IMG/VR virus record: IMGVR_UViG_3300008113_000326
Location: 1 to 47,248 of that record
DNA length: 47,248 nt
DNA from: a virus
Direction: 5' to 3' (one strand)
The position numbers were made by a program, and so were the translations under genes. The notes beneath the pieces were generated by a model. It saw only the letters and a list, made by a program, of their open reading frames with translations. It made no database searches and was not told the origin of the DNA. Positions 1 through 8,235 of this stretch are shown in pieces; the first letter of the stretch is position 1; each line of letters begins with the position of its first letter.

Positions 1-1
1 C

Positions 2-64
2 GAATTTGCACACTGGACAAATGAATGGATGAAACGAGTAGACATGTACTACCAGTCACGCTAA
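2..64 (+). CDS. 3' end of an upstream gene (partial)
   Basis: The first 63 bases are open in one frame and encode about 20 residues ending in YYQSR before a TAA stop. Because the next gene begins only 30 bases later on the same strand, this is most simply the C-terminus of a gene cut by the window edge. It is too short to identify. By position it would belong to the tail or baseplate region. Confidence 0.5.
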   Translation, partial: EFAHWTNEWMKRVDMYYQSR

Positions 65-94
65 ATATGTGATACCCTGTAAGGATCACAAATC

Positions 95-1858
95 GTGGCA
101 ATTGTACAAATTTCAAGAATAACCCAACGTAAGGGTCTAACAACCGACTTACCACAACCCCTAGCTGGCGCCGAACTAGGCTGGGCTGTAGACGACCGCA
201 GATTGTTCATTGGCAATGGAACCATCGAAGACGGTGCACCTGTTGTGGGCAACACCGAAGTACTAACTGAATTTTCAGATATCCTTGGTTTTGCAACTTC
301 CTACACCTACGACGGCGCAGCGGCCGGATACACTGTGCAAACAGGTGCCACTGCTGGAAGTCCCGTTAGTCAAAGTTTGCAATCAAGGTTGGACAGTTAT
401 GCAATAGTCACAGACTTCGGGGCAACAGGTGATGGCACCACAGATGACACTGCTGCAATAAATCGTGCATTGAATCAGTTGTATTGCCGAGAAATCAATC
501 CACAAATTCGTCGCAGCTTGTTCTTTCCTGCTGGCACATACATTGTTACTGATACCATAAACGTACCTCCATATGCCAAGTTGTACGGCGAGGGCAGCAA
601 CAGCAGCATCATTAATTTTAATGTGCAAGCACACACTTCCTTGATTGCATATGCTGAAGGAGTGTTGGTTTCTAGTACAGGTAGTTTTTATCGCAGCTTG
701 GCCGATGTGCCAATTGGAATTGTGATTGGCAACGCCACTTACTGGGCAATTGAAAGTTTACCGGACTACGTTGGACGAACGGCTGACAGTCTTCAGCAGA
801 CTGGAGTAAACATTGCTACCAACAGTGCAATTGCTCCACGCAATATTGAAATTTCTGCCATGTCATTCACCACCAACCAGGTGAACAATGGTTTCTTGTG
901 GGAAGATGCTGAACAGTGTAGTATGGATTCAGTCACCATTGAAGGACCACTGACCACAGCCGAACTAGTGGATTCCGTTGAAGATACCCGAGCCATTGAT
1001 TGGTCCAGCACCGCCAGTTTGGTAACCAGTGGCGTGATTCTAAACAATTGCAAGTACAAAGGCTTTACCTACGCTTCGCAAACAGATCAACAGATTGAAG
1101 GTATTACTTTTAGCAACAGTCAATTTGACACACTGTATCAAGGTATAGTGTTGGGCGACACCGTGGTAGTCAACGGCGGTGCATCAGGCGTTAGAGTAGT
1201 TCAGAATATCTTTGACAACATATACATACAGGGAATTGTGTTTACCAATGTCAGCCGTAATGTCAGCGGCTACAACTCATTCTACGATGTTGGCAACCAC
1301 TTCAACGGAGCCACATTGCCAGCCAGTAGTATCATTGACATTGATGCTGAGAACAATGTCAGTGTTGGCGACATGTTTGAACGCAACAACAGTCAGAGTG
1401 CAACACACAGTCGTATTAACCTAAACAACACCAACTCAATGGCCATGAGCATGAACGTGCATGACATTGTGATGTATCAAAGCGGTGTTCAAAACGAAAG
1501 CCAGGGCAACGCCTTGGATCTGGGCACATACCAACGCACTGCTGGTATCCAAGACACCTTGCTTGACAACACCACAGGCGGCAACATTGTTTTTGTCACT
1601 GGTGCAGCCATCAGTTCAATTCAGATGGATTATTCAATTGCCAGAGCAGATTCTCGTCGACGAGGTACCATTATTGCTGTAAAAGGCACCAGTACAACCA
1701 CAACTGGTTTTGTGTTCACTGATGATTTTTCAGAAAATGCATCTACTGGAATTACTCTAAATGTGATTGGCACTGGAGGCAATATTCTGGTGCAATACGA
1801 CTCAACCTCAACTGGTAGCAATGCTACCATCAAGTACAGCATTACCAACCTTGGTTGA
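95..1858 (+). CDS. Tail spike / tail fibre with pectate-lyase-like beta-helix
   Basis: Likely receptor-binding tail spike, 587 residues. The N-terminal ~55 residues (RITQRKG...ELGWAVDDRRLFIGNG) resemble the virion-attachment module found at the start of many tail fibres. From about residue 105, DFGATGDGTTDDTAAINRAL followed by FFPAGTYIVTD is the classic start of a pectate-lyase/GH28-type right-handed beta-helix, and the rest is rich in N/S/T/G as in beta-helix spikes. An inserted segment near residues 200-220 (FYRSLADVPIGIVIGNATYW) resembles a small carbohydrate-binding module. Translation probably starts at GTG 95, with AAGGA nine bases upstream. A GCTAAATA box lies at 60-67. Whether it has enzymatic depolymerase activity cannot be read from the sequence. 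Confidence 0.8.
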   Translation: MAIVQISRITQRKGLTTDLPQPLAGAELGWAVDDRRLFIGNGTIEDGAPVVGNTEVLTEFSDILGFATSYTYDGAAAGYTVQTGATAGSPVSQSLQSRLDSYAIVTDFGATGDGTTDDTAAINRALNQLYCREINPQIRRSLFFPAGTYIVTDTINVPPYAKLYGEGSNSSIINFNVQAHTSLIAYAEGVLVSSTGSFYRSLADVPIGIVIGNATYWAIESLPDYVGRTADSLQQTGVNIATNSAIAPRNIEISAMSFTTNQVNNGFLWEDAEQCSMDSVTIEGPLTTAELVDSVEDTRAIDWSSTASLVTSGVILNNCKYKGFTYASQTDQQIEGITFSNSQFDTLYQGIVLGDTVVVNGGASGVRVVQNIFDNIYIQGIVFTNVSRNVSGYNSFYDVGNHFNGATLPASSIIDIDAENNVSVGDMFERNNSQSATHSRINLNNTNSMAMSMNVHDIVMYQSGVQNESQGNALDLGTYQRTAGIQDTLLDNTTGGNIVFVTGAAISSIQMDYSIARADSRRRGTIIAVKGTSTTTTGFVFTDDFSENASTGITLNVIGTGGNILVQYDSTSTGSNATIKYSITNLG

Positions 1859-2283
1859 TGTGGCCTAAAAATTTTGCCGATCGACTGGAGTCTTGGAACA
1901 ATCTTAGACTGCAGGCTGCCGCAGCCGATCTAGACTCTGCGGTGGCCATGATCAACGCATGGTGGTTCAAAATCCCTTGGAAAGCATATCACTTGCACTG
2001 GGATGATTGTGACAATTGGCCAGATCCTTGGCAGCTTTTGAGCGACAATATGTATTGTCCTCTTGCTCGCGGACTGGGAATACTGTATACTATTACTATA
2101 CTAGATCGTTCTGATCTTCAGGACTGTGAGCTAATCGAATGTGGCAGCGACAATTTAGTCCTTGTACCTCAAAAGAAATATATACTTAATTGGGACCAGG
2201 AACAAATCGTAAATATCAATCCAGCGCCGAGACATCCCCTACACAGCATCTGTCAGAGCAAATTAAAACAACAAATAAGGTAA
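1858..2283 (+). CDS. Conserved phage protein of unknown function
   Basis: 141-residue soluble protein starting at ATG 1858, which overlaps the tail spike stop (TGATG). A TTG three bases earlier is a less likely start. It is tryptophan-rich at the N-terminus (INAWWFKIPWKAYHLHW, NWPDPWQLL) and contains YCPLARGLGILYTI. I associate this W/P pattern with small proteins next to tail genes in large marine and freshwater myophages, but I cannot name the family. Its coupling to the spike gene suggests a role in tail fibre assembly or attachment; this is inference. Confidence 0.6.
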   Translation: MWPKNFADRLESWNNLRLQAAAADLDSAVAMINAWWFKIPWKAYHLHWDDCDNWPDPWQLLSDNMYCPLARGLGILYTITILDRSDLQDCELIECGSDNLVLVPQKKYILNWDQEQIVNINPAPRHPLHSICQSKLKQQIR

Positions 2284-2286
2284 AGA

Positions 2287-4605
2287 ATGAAAATTATAAC
2301 GGTACAAAAGCGCTCGGGGCAGCGTGAGCCACTGGCTATCGAAAAATGGCAAACCCAGGTAGCAAAAGTATGTCAAGGAATAGCAGATGTAAGTCAAAGC
2401 ATGGTAGAGATCAAGGCGCAATTGCACTTTTATGATGGCATTACCACCAAAGAAATTGACGGTATCACACTCAGAGCAATTGTAGACTTGATTGACGTGG
2501 AATCAAACCCGGATGTAGGTCATACCAATTACCAATACGTGGCAGGTAAACAGCGTCTTAGCATGTTGAGAAAAGATGTGTATGGCTGCTATGATGTGCC
2601 ATCACTGTACACGATTGTAAAAAAGAATGTGGCCACCGGCCTGTACACTCCTGAACTGCTGGAGTGGTACACCGAAGACGACTGGAATCGCATGGATTCT
2701 TTCATTGACCACAGCAAAGATGAATTGTACGGCTATGCTGCCATAGAACAACTGATTGAAAAATATCTAGTTAAAAACCGCTCATCAGGACAAATTTATG
2801 AAACTCCACAAATTAGATACATGGTCGCGGCCGCTACTGTATTTCACTCAGAAGAACCGAACACAGCGAGAATGCGCTACATCAAAGAATATTACAACGC
2901 AGCTTCAGACGGTCTCTTTACTCTTGCTACTCCTGTACTTGCTGGACTGGGCACTCCTACAAAGCAATTTTCAAGTTGTGTTCTTATACGCAGCGATGAT
3001 GACCTGGATAGCATATTTGCTTCGGGCGAGATGATGGCCAAGTATGCCAGCAAACGAGCTGGCATTGGGCTAGAGATTGGTAGATTGCGTCCACTAGGTT
3101 CGCCCATCCGGGGCGGTGAGATCATGCACACAGGTATGATTCCATTCTTAAAGAAGTGGTTTGGAGATTTGCGCTCATGCTCACAAGGAGGTATTCGTAA
3201 TGCAAGTGCTACTGTATTTTATCCTATTTGGCATCATCAGTTTGATGATCTTATTGTGCTTAAAAACAACCAAGGAACAGAAGAAACCCGAGTCCGTCAT
3301 ATGGATTATGGGGTTGTGCTTAGTGCTTTCTTCTGGAGACGATTCAAGAACAAACAAGACATAACTTTCTTTGATCCCAACCAAGTTCCAGATCTGTATC
3401 AAGCATTCTACAGCAATACTGAGTTGTTTGAAGAACTGTATGTGAAATACGAAAAGCAGTCTGATCTACGCAAAAAGACCATGAGCGCAGAAGAAGTGTT
3501 CAAATCAGGCATTCTCAAAGAGCGCACTGATACAGGACGTATCTATCTTGTGTTCATTGACAATGTGATGAAGCAGGGTCCTTTTGATCCCGAATACCAT
3601 ACCATTTACCAGAGTAACCTTTGCTGTGAAATACTTTTACCTACTAAGTCCTTTAAACGTCTGGATGACGATAGCGGTCGTATCGCACTTTGCACCTTGG
3701 GCTCAATCAATTGGGGTGCGTTCCGTAATCCAGAAGACATGCGCCGTGCTTGTCGTATACTGCATCGTAGCCTCAACAACATTCTTGACTATCAAGACTT
3801 TCTTTCCATCCAGTCTAAATTATCCAACGACGAAATCAGACCGCTTGGAATCGGTATCACCAACCTTGCCTACTGGCACGCCAAGCGAAGCCTCAGGTAC
3901 GGTGAGAAGGAGGCTCTAGCCGAAGTCAAAACCTGGATGGAGCACCAAACATATTATCTAACTGAAATGAGTGTTGAATTGGCAGAGGAACGAGGACGAT
4001 GTGAAGGCAGTGATCACACACGCTATGGACAAGGACAGTTTCCCTGGGAACTTCGTGCAGTAGGTGTAAACGAACTGACTGATTTTACTCCTGAACTTGA
4101 ATGGGAAACACTTCGTGCTAGAATGAAAGTCAGCGGAGTTCGTAATGCTACCAATGGAGCAATTGCTCCTGTTGAATCCAGTTCAGTGGCCATCAACTCA
4201 ACCAACGGCATCGAAATGCCCATGAGTCTGATCACTGTGAAAGAAAGTAAGGCTGGCAGTTTGATTCAAGTAGCACCCGAGTACAACCGTTTGAAAAACA
4301 AATATCAACTGATGTGGGCACAAAAAGATTGCGACGGCTACTTGAAAACTGCTGCTGTATTGGCAGCCTATGTGGACCAAAGCATTAGCACCAACACCTT
4401 TTACAATCCTGCACACTTTGCAGATCGTAAAGTGCCCACCACCCTGATTGCTCGTAACTTGATGCAGTCACACTACTGGGGTTTGAAAACTTTCTACTAC
4501 AGCCTGATCAACAAACAAGGTAGCAAAGGCCAAGACGAACCTGAAGCACCATTGGAAGTGATTGACTTTGATGATCAAGAAGATTGCGAAAGTTGTAAAC
4601 TATAA
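2287..4605 (+). CDS. nrdA: Ribonucleoside-diphosphate reductase, class Ia alpha subunit
   Basis: Reduces ribonucleoside diphosphates to deoxyribonucleotides for phage DNA synthesis; partner of NrdB at 5885. At 772 residues it matches the E. coli protein (761). An ATP-cone-like domain occupies about residues 1-90. Active-site residues are present: C231 and C469 (redox pair), the N-x-C-x-E motif N444/C446/E448, and the radical-transfer tyrosines Y737 and Y738. The C-terminal redox pair is CxxC (C767, C770, ...DCESCKL) instead of the CxxxxC spacing of E. coli NrdA. AAGG lies a few bases before ATG 2287. It leads a cluster with an aldolase-like gene, nrdB and a glutaredoxin. Confidence 0.97.
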   Translation: MKIITVQKRSGQREPLAIEKWQTQVAKVCQGIADVSQSMVEIKAQLHFYDGITTKEIDGITLRAIVDLIDVESNPDVGHTNYQYVAGKQRLSMLRKDVYGCYDVPSLYTIVKKNVATGLYTPELLEWYTEDDWNRMDSFIDHSKDELYGYAAIEQLIEKYLVKNRSSGQIYETPQIRYMVAAATVFHSEEPNTARMRYIKEYYNAASDGLFTLATPVLAGLGTPTKQFSSCVLIRSDDDLDSIFASGEMMAKYASKRAGIGLEIGRLRPLGSPIRGGEIMHTGMIPFLKKWFGDLRSCSQGGIRNASATVFYPIWHHQFDDLIVLKNNQGTEETRVRHMDYGVVLSAFFWRRFKNKQDITFFDPNQVPDLYQAFYSNTELFEELYVKYEKQSDLRKKTMSAEEVFKSGILKERTDTGRIYLVFIDNVMKQGPFDPEYHTIYQSNLCCEILLPTKSFKRLDDDSGRIALCTLGSINWGAFRNPEDMRRACRILHRSLNNILDYQDFLSIQSKLSNDEIRPLGIGITNLAYWHAKRSLRYGEKEALAEVKTWMEHQTYYLTEMSVELAEERGRCEGSDHTRYGQGQFPWELRAVGVNELTDFTPELEWETLRARMKVSGVRNATNGAIAPVESSSVAINSTNGIEMPMSLITVKESKAGSLIQVAPEYNRLKNKYQLMWAQKDCDGYLKTAAVLAAYVDQSISTNTFYNPAHFADRKVPTTLIARNLMQSHYWGLKTFYYSLINKQGSKGQDEPEAPLEVIDFDDQEDCESCKL

Positions 4606-5228
4606 TGTTAGAAACCATTTGTGATGTGATGTTGGATGCGTATAAACGCAATTGGATTACCAGTCGTGATGGCAATGTGAGTATTCGTCATCACGACCGT
4701 GACCATTTTTATATCACACCCAGCGGTGTGCGTAAACAAACACTACAACCAGACCAGTTCAAGAAGATTCGTATTGTTGGCAGTATGTTGTGGGAAGAGC
4801 AGCCATACACTGATATCAGTGCCAATCTTAAACCGTCGGGCGAACTACCCCTGCACCTTGGACTACAGCGAAAAATGGGTCAGCACCGTAATGAAGTGCG
4901 AGTAGTGGTTCACCTACATCCAACCTACTGTATAGCGGCCATGCATGCTGGCATCGATTTGAGCACAGTTAGTGCTGAGTTTCCGGAACTGAATCGCTAC
5001 ACTCGGGTAGCACCCAATGTGGGGGATGTGGCTCCCATCAGTCAAGAGCTTGCAGACCAGTGCCACACTATGTTACACTTAGACGATGAAGGCAATATTG
5101 CTTACGACATTGTAGGCATCAAAGGACATGGTGTAGTGGCCATTGACACAAGTCCGTGGCGTGCTTACGAGCACATAGAAAGACTAGAACACATTTGCAA
5201 GATAGTGCTTGCATCAGGAAAATATTAA
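4605..5228 (+). CDS. Class II aldolase/adducin family protein
   Basis: 207-residue protein of the class II aldolase/adducin fold, whose members are metal-dependent sugar-phosphate aldolases, epimerases or dehydratases. Visible features are the N-terminal NWITSRDGNVSIR and ITPSGVRKQ phosphate-site motifs, SGELPLHL with candidate acidic residue E80, and the metal ligands H103 and H105 (HLHP) and H175 (GIKGHGVV). All catalytic positions look intact, so it is probably active. The substrate is unknown. Its start overlaps the nrdA stop by one base (TAATG), so it is translationally coupled within the ribonucleotide reductase operon. That is unusual company and hints at sugar-phosphate or nucleotide salvage chemistry; this is inference. 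Confidence 0.85.
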   Translation: MLETICDVMLDAYKRNWITSRDGNVSIRHHDRDHFYITPSGVRKQTLQPDQFKKIRIVGSMLWEEQPYTDISANLKPSGELPLHLGLQRKMGQHRNEVRVVVHLHPTYCIAAMHAGIDLSTVSAEFPELNRYTRVAPNVGDVAPISQELADQCHTMLHLDDEGNIAYDIVGIKGHGVVAIDTSPWRAYEHIERLEHICKIVLASGKY

Positions 5229-5861
5229 ATGAGTTTTTTAGTAGCAAATTTGCCACCAGTGAAATGTTTTGTTCGTAGGGAATTTCTCTATGACTTTGAA
5301 AAGGGGCACGGAGAGCTGGAACCCTGTTGGTGGATATCGATAAAGTCTCAACGGAGTCAAGCATTTAGAATTGAATCATATTTAAATCAGTATGGTGCGC
5401 TATATGACAAACTTCCACTGCATGCATTTTGTTGGAAACCCATAGAGGGAGATCCATATCCTTTAGATTTCTTACAATTATGGAACAGCATGTCTTATGA
5501 CATCACTGTGATTAAAAAAGCAATGATAGCAAATATGAGATGTAAAATCAAGATGAAAGATGGATCTTGGTTAGAAGGAGAATATCTTTTTACAGTTGAT
5601 TCAGCACATCCAGATTTTAATGTGTTAGATTGTGGCCACAGTGAAGATGTTGAAGATCACAAAAGTTTTAACTTTATCAAATGTGACAACGGTCAATTTG
5701 CTGCCCAGCCAAACAATCGTGTTGTTATTTTAGAACCGGCAAGTAATCCCAAAGAAATGAAAATACCAGATTTTAATGTCGCTACCACCAGATGGAATGT
5801 TGAAATGGACCCAAAGTGGGACTATGGCCTGCCGGAAAACAAATGGCGTATGAACGAATAA
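5229..5861 (+). CDS. Conserved phage hypothetical protein in RNR operon
   Basis: 210 residues, starting immediately after the aldolase stop. The N-terminus MSFLVANLPPVKCFVRREFL and the middle PHPDFNVLDCGHSEDVEDHK-like section (residues ~125-145) look conserved, and I recall similar proteins in large aquatic myophages with no assigned function. There is no signal peptide or membrane segment. The DNA is visibly more AT-rich than nrdA or nrdB, which could mean a different origin. It sits between the aldolase and nrdB with no room for a separate promoter. Confidence 0.7.
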   Translation: MSFLVANLPPVKCFVRREFLYDFEKGHGELEPCWWISIKSQRSQAFRIESYLNQYGALYDKLPLHAFCWKPIEGDPYPLDFLQLWNSMSYDITVIKKAMIANMRCKIKMKDGSWLEGEYLFTVDSAHPDFNVLDCGHSEDVEDHKSFNFIKCDNGQFAAQPNNRVVILEPASNPKEMKIPDFNVATTRWNVEMDPKWDYGLPENKWRMNE

Positions 5862-5884
5862 AAACAAATAAAAGGAAAATACCA

Positions 5885-6985
5885 ATGAGCCAAGCGCAAT
5901 ACAATTTAAAAACAAAAACAGATTATCTCAATCGCAAGATGTTTCTGGACCCAGCTGGTCCTGTGACCATTCAACGCTTTGAAGAAGTCAAATACAACAA
6001 GATTGTAAAATTTGAACAAGAGGCTCGAGGCTTTTTCTGGGTGCCCGAAGAAGTCAGCTTGACCAAGGATGCCAACGACTTCAAGGAAGCCAGCAGCACA
6101 GTCAAACACATCTTTACCAGTAACCTGCTGCGTCAAACAGCACTAGACAGTTTACAAGGTCGTGGACCCACACAGGTGTTTACTCCTGTGGTATCAATTC
6201 CTGAATTAGAAGCCTTGATGTACAACTGGGGATTCTTTGAAACCAATATTCACAGTAGAAGTTACAGTCACATCATCCGTAACGTCTACAATGTGCCCAA
6301 GGATGTGTTCAGCACAATCCATGACACCCGAGAAATTGTTGAAATGGCCAGTACAATTGGCCTGTATTATGATCGCCTGCACATGATCAACTGCCGCAAA
6401 GAACTACAAGAAGATTTTGACGAACATGAACACATCAAAGCCATCTGGTTAGCACTGAATGCCAGCTACGGTCTGGAAGCGTTTCGCTTTATGGTCAGCT
6501 TTGCCACCAGCTTGGCCATGGTTGAGAACAGAATTTTCATTGGTAATGGCAATATCATCAGCTTGATTCTACAAGACGAAATCCTACACAAGGACTGGAC
6601 AGCTTGGATTATCAATCAGGTGGTCAAAGAAGATCCACGCTTTGCACGAGCCAAGCAAGAATGTGAAGCTGAAGTGTATCAAATGTACTTGGATGTTATC
6701 CGTGAAGAAAAATCCTGGGCCGATTACTTGTTCAACCAAGGACCAGTGATTGGTCTCAATGCCAACATTCTCAAAGACTTTGTGGACTACACTGCTGTGA
6801 GCGCACTAAAAGAAATTGGTATCAAATATCAAGAACCTGCACCTCGTTCAACTCCTATTCCTTGGTTCAACAAGCATGTGGACACACACAAGAAACAATC
6901 TGCCTTGCAGGAAACAGAATCAACCAATTATGTTATCGGAGTCATGAGTGATCAACTGGACTACGATGCACTACCGGAGCTATAA
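5885..6985 (+). CDS. nrdB: Ribonucleoside-diphosphate reductase, class Ia beta subunit
   Basis: Diiron/tyrosyl-radical subunit that powers NrdA; 366 residues from ATG 5885, which follows AAGGAAA. An upstream in-frame start at 5816 would lie inside the preceding gene and lacks a ribosome site. Metal ligands visible: D88 (LDSLQG), E119, H123, E198 (LEAFRF), E232 and H235 (DEILH). The radical tyrosine is Y127 in HSRSY. Oddity: the first helix reads E-T-N-I-H, i.e. ExxxH, where E. coli NrdB and relatives have ExxH. The C-terminal tail ends in a hydrophobic/acidic stretch of the kind that docks on NrdA. Confidence 0.96.
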   Translation: MSQAQYNLKTKTDYLNRKMFLDPAGPVTIQRFEEVKYNKIVKFEQEARGFFWVPEEVSLTKDANDFKEASSTVKHIFTSNLLRQTALDSLQGRGPTQVFTPVVSIPELEALMYNWGFFETNIHSRSYSHIIRNVYNVPKDVFSTIHDTREIVEMASTIGLYYDRLHMINCRKELQEDFDEHEHIKAIWLALNASYGLEAFRFMVSFATSLAMVENRIFIGNGNIISLILQDEILHKDWTAWIINQVVKEDPRFARAKQECEAEVYQMYLDVIREEKSWADYLFNQGPVIGLNANILKDFVDYTAVSALKEIGIKYQEPAPRSTPIPWFNKHVDTHKKQSALQETESTNYVIGVMSDQLDYDALPEL

Positions 6986-6987
6986 AA

Positions 6988-7440
6988 ATGAACAATGACA
7001 TTAGACAATCTATTGCAGCAACCGCACCACGAGTGGATGATGCTTGGTTTGATGCCGGCGGTTTCCAAACCTACAAACACCCAACCCCTATCAGTTATGA
7101 AACTGCCACTGACAACGGCACAGTTCAAACACTAGAAGGTCCTGTGGACTACACAGTGGGTCACAAGATCATTACTGGGCCCAAGGGCGAAAAATATCCT
7201 GTGAGTCCCATCAAGTTTGCTGCATACTACGACGACAATGGTGATGGCACAGCAACACCCAAAAAGATCATGAAGGTTGCTCGACTTGCTGACCACGATG
7301 GTGTTGTCAAAGCCAGCTGGGGCAATCTAGAATATACCAAGGACAATGATTACATTGTGAAACATGGCCCTGGTGACTACGGTGTTGTGAAAGCAGACAT
7401 CTTTGCCAAAACATACGACAAATCAAAAGAAGGAAAATAA
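6988..7440 (+). CDS. Unknown protein with two PGDY-type repeats, RNR operon
   Basis: 150 residues, unrecognised by name. It seems to contain two related modules: residues ~52-84 (DYTVGHKIITGPKGEKYPVS, then IKFAAYYD) and ~122-145 (DYIVKHGPGDYGVVKADIFA, then KTYD). Each has a D-Y-x-V start, a short turn, and an [IF]-F-A-x-x-Y-D end. The PGDYGVV...IF...TY pattern is shared by small phage and bacterial proteins of unknown function. There is no signal peptide. It is placed between nrdB and glutaredoxin, so a role in nucleotide metabolism is possible but not shown. Confidence 0.65.
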   Translation: MNNDIRQSIAATAPRVDDAWFDAGGFQTYKHPTPISYETATDNGTVQTLEGPVDYTVGHKIITGPKGEKYPVSPIKFAAYYDDNGDGTATPKKIMKVARLADHDGVVKASWGNLEYTKDNDYIVKHGPGDYGVVKADIFAKTYDKSKEGK

Positions 7441-7662
7441 ATGAAAGCAATTGTATGGTCAAAAGACCAGTGTCCCTACTGCGTTCAAGCCAAGAGTCTC
7501 TTAGAGAGTCGTGGCATTGAATACGAAGAACGCAATGTAAGCCAAGACTGGACCCGAGAACAACTACTAGAAGCTGTGCCAACAGCTCGCACATTGCCAC
7601 AGATCTTCTTGGGTGAAGAACACGTGGGCGGATTTACAGAACTCAGAAAGAAACTAGCATAA
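7441..7662 (+). CDS. Glutaredoxin
   Basis: 73-residue thioredoxin-fold protein with the CPYC active site (C11, C14), TLPQIFLG cis-proline loop (residues ~55-62) and GG substrate motif (HVGGFTEL). It probably reduces the C-terminal CxxC of the phage NrdA during each turnover, using glutathione or a host reductase. It directly follows the preceding stop with no gap, and its stop overlaps the next start, so it is the redox member of the ribonucleotide reductase operon. Confidence 0.93.
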   Translation: MKAIVWSKDQCPYCVQAKSLLESRGIEYEERNVSQDWTREQLLEAVPTARTLPQIFLGEEHVGGFTELRKKLA

Positions 7663-7967
7663 TGCAAATAGCTCTTGAATACAATCAAGTATACACGTTC
7701 AAATTGAACTCAGGCGAAGAAATGGTTGCCAAGGTCAAACAGTCCGGCGGAGATTGGATCACACTAGAAGAACCAGTGAGTATTGCTCCGGGCCCTCAAG
7801 GCATGGGACTTGTGCCCAGCATGTTCACAGCAGATCCCAAGGAAGAAATTCGGTTAAATACCAACAGCGTTTCTTTGGTATCCAAGACTGATGACTCAGT
7901 CAAAATGAAGTACATAGAAGCAACCACTGGTATCAAAGTACCAGACAAGAAACTTATACTAGGATAA
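7662..7967 (+). CDS. Small Sm-like beta-barrel phage protein
   Basis: 101 residues. The N-terminus (YNQVYTFKLNSGEEMVAKV, then WITLEEPVSI) has the pattern of an Sm/LSm-like fold, the RNA-binding barrel also seen in Hfq, in which a hydrophobic strand is followed by G-x-x-hydrophobic turns. Proteins of this type are common near the structural genes of T4-like aquatic phages, but their role is unknown. The start overlaps the glutaredoxin stop by one base (TAATG). The assignment rests on pattern only. Confidence 0.55.
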   Translation: MQIALEYNQVYTFKLNSGEEMVAKVKQSGGDWITLEEPVSIAPGPQGMGLVPSMFTADPKEEIRLNTNSVSLVSKTDDSVKMKYIEATTGIKVPDKKLILG

Positions 7968-7968
7968 C

Positions 7969-8235
7969 ATGCCAGCAGTTCAACGAGTGGGTGATGTGGA
8001 TTCAGGTGGTGGCGTAATCACCAGCGGGGTTGACTCTGTACGAATCAACGGAATTCCTGTGAGTGTCAATGGCTCTGGCGTGAGTCCTCATGCTCGTAGA
8101 AATAGTCATAGACCAGTAACAGCCGGTGGTGTTGATTCTGTCATGGCCGGTGGCTCACCAATCAATGTTGCAGGCAATGCTGACACCTGTGGTCATGCAC
8201 GAACTGGCGGCAGCTCTAACGTGAGTGCAGGATAA
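7969..8235 (+). CDS. PAAR-motif protein, tail spike tip
   Basis: 88-residue glycine-rich protein with the PAAR layout: VDSGGGVITSGVDSVRINGI, later GVDSVMAGGSPINVAG, with paired histidine/cysteine segments SPHARRNSHRP and DTCGHARTG that would bind one metal ion at the apex. PAAR proteins cap the central spike of contractile tails (the T4 gp5.4 position) and help pierce the outer membrane. It overlaps the next gene by one base, indicating co-translation with another structural protein. Confidence 0.85.
   Translation: MPAVQRVGDVDSGGGVITSGVDSVRINGIPVSVNGSGVSPHARRNSHRPVTAGGVDSVMAGGSPINVAGNADTCGHARTGGSSNVSAG

Noticed and set aside
5816-5884. Longer start for nrdB
   Set aside because: It would begin inside the preceding gene with no ribosome site, and conserved NrdB sequence starts after ATG 5885, which follows AAGGAAA.
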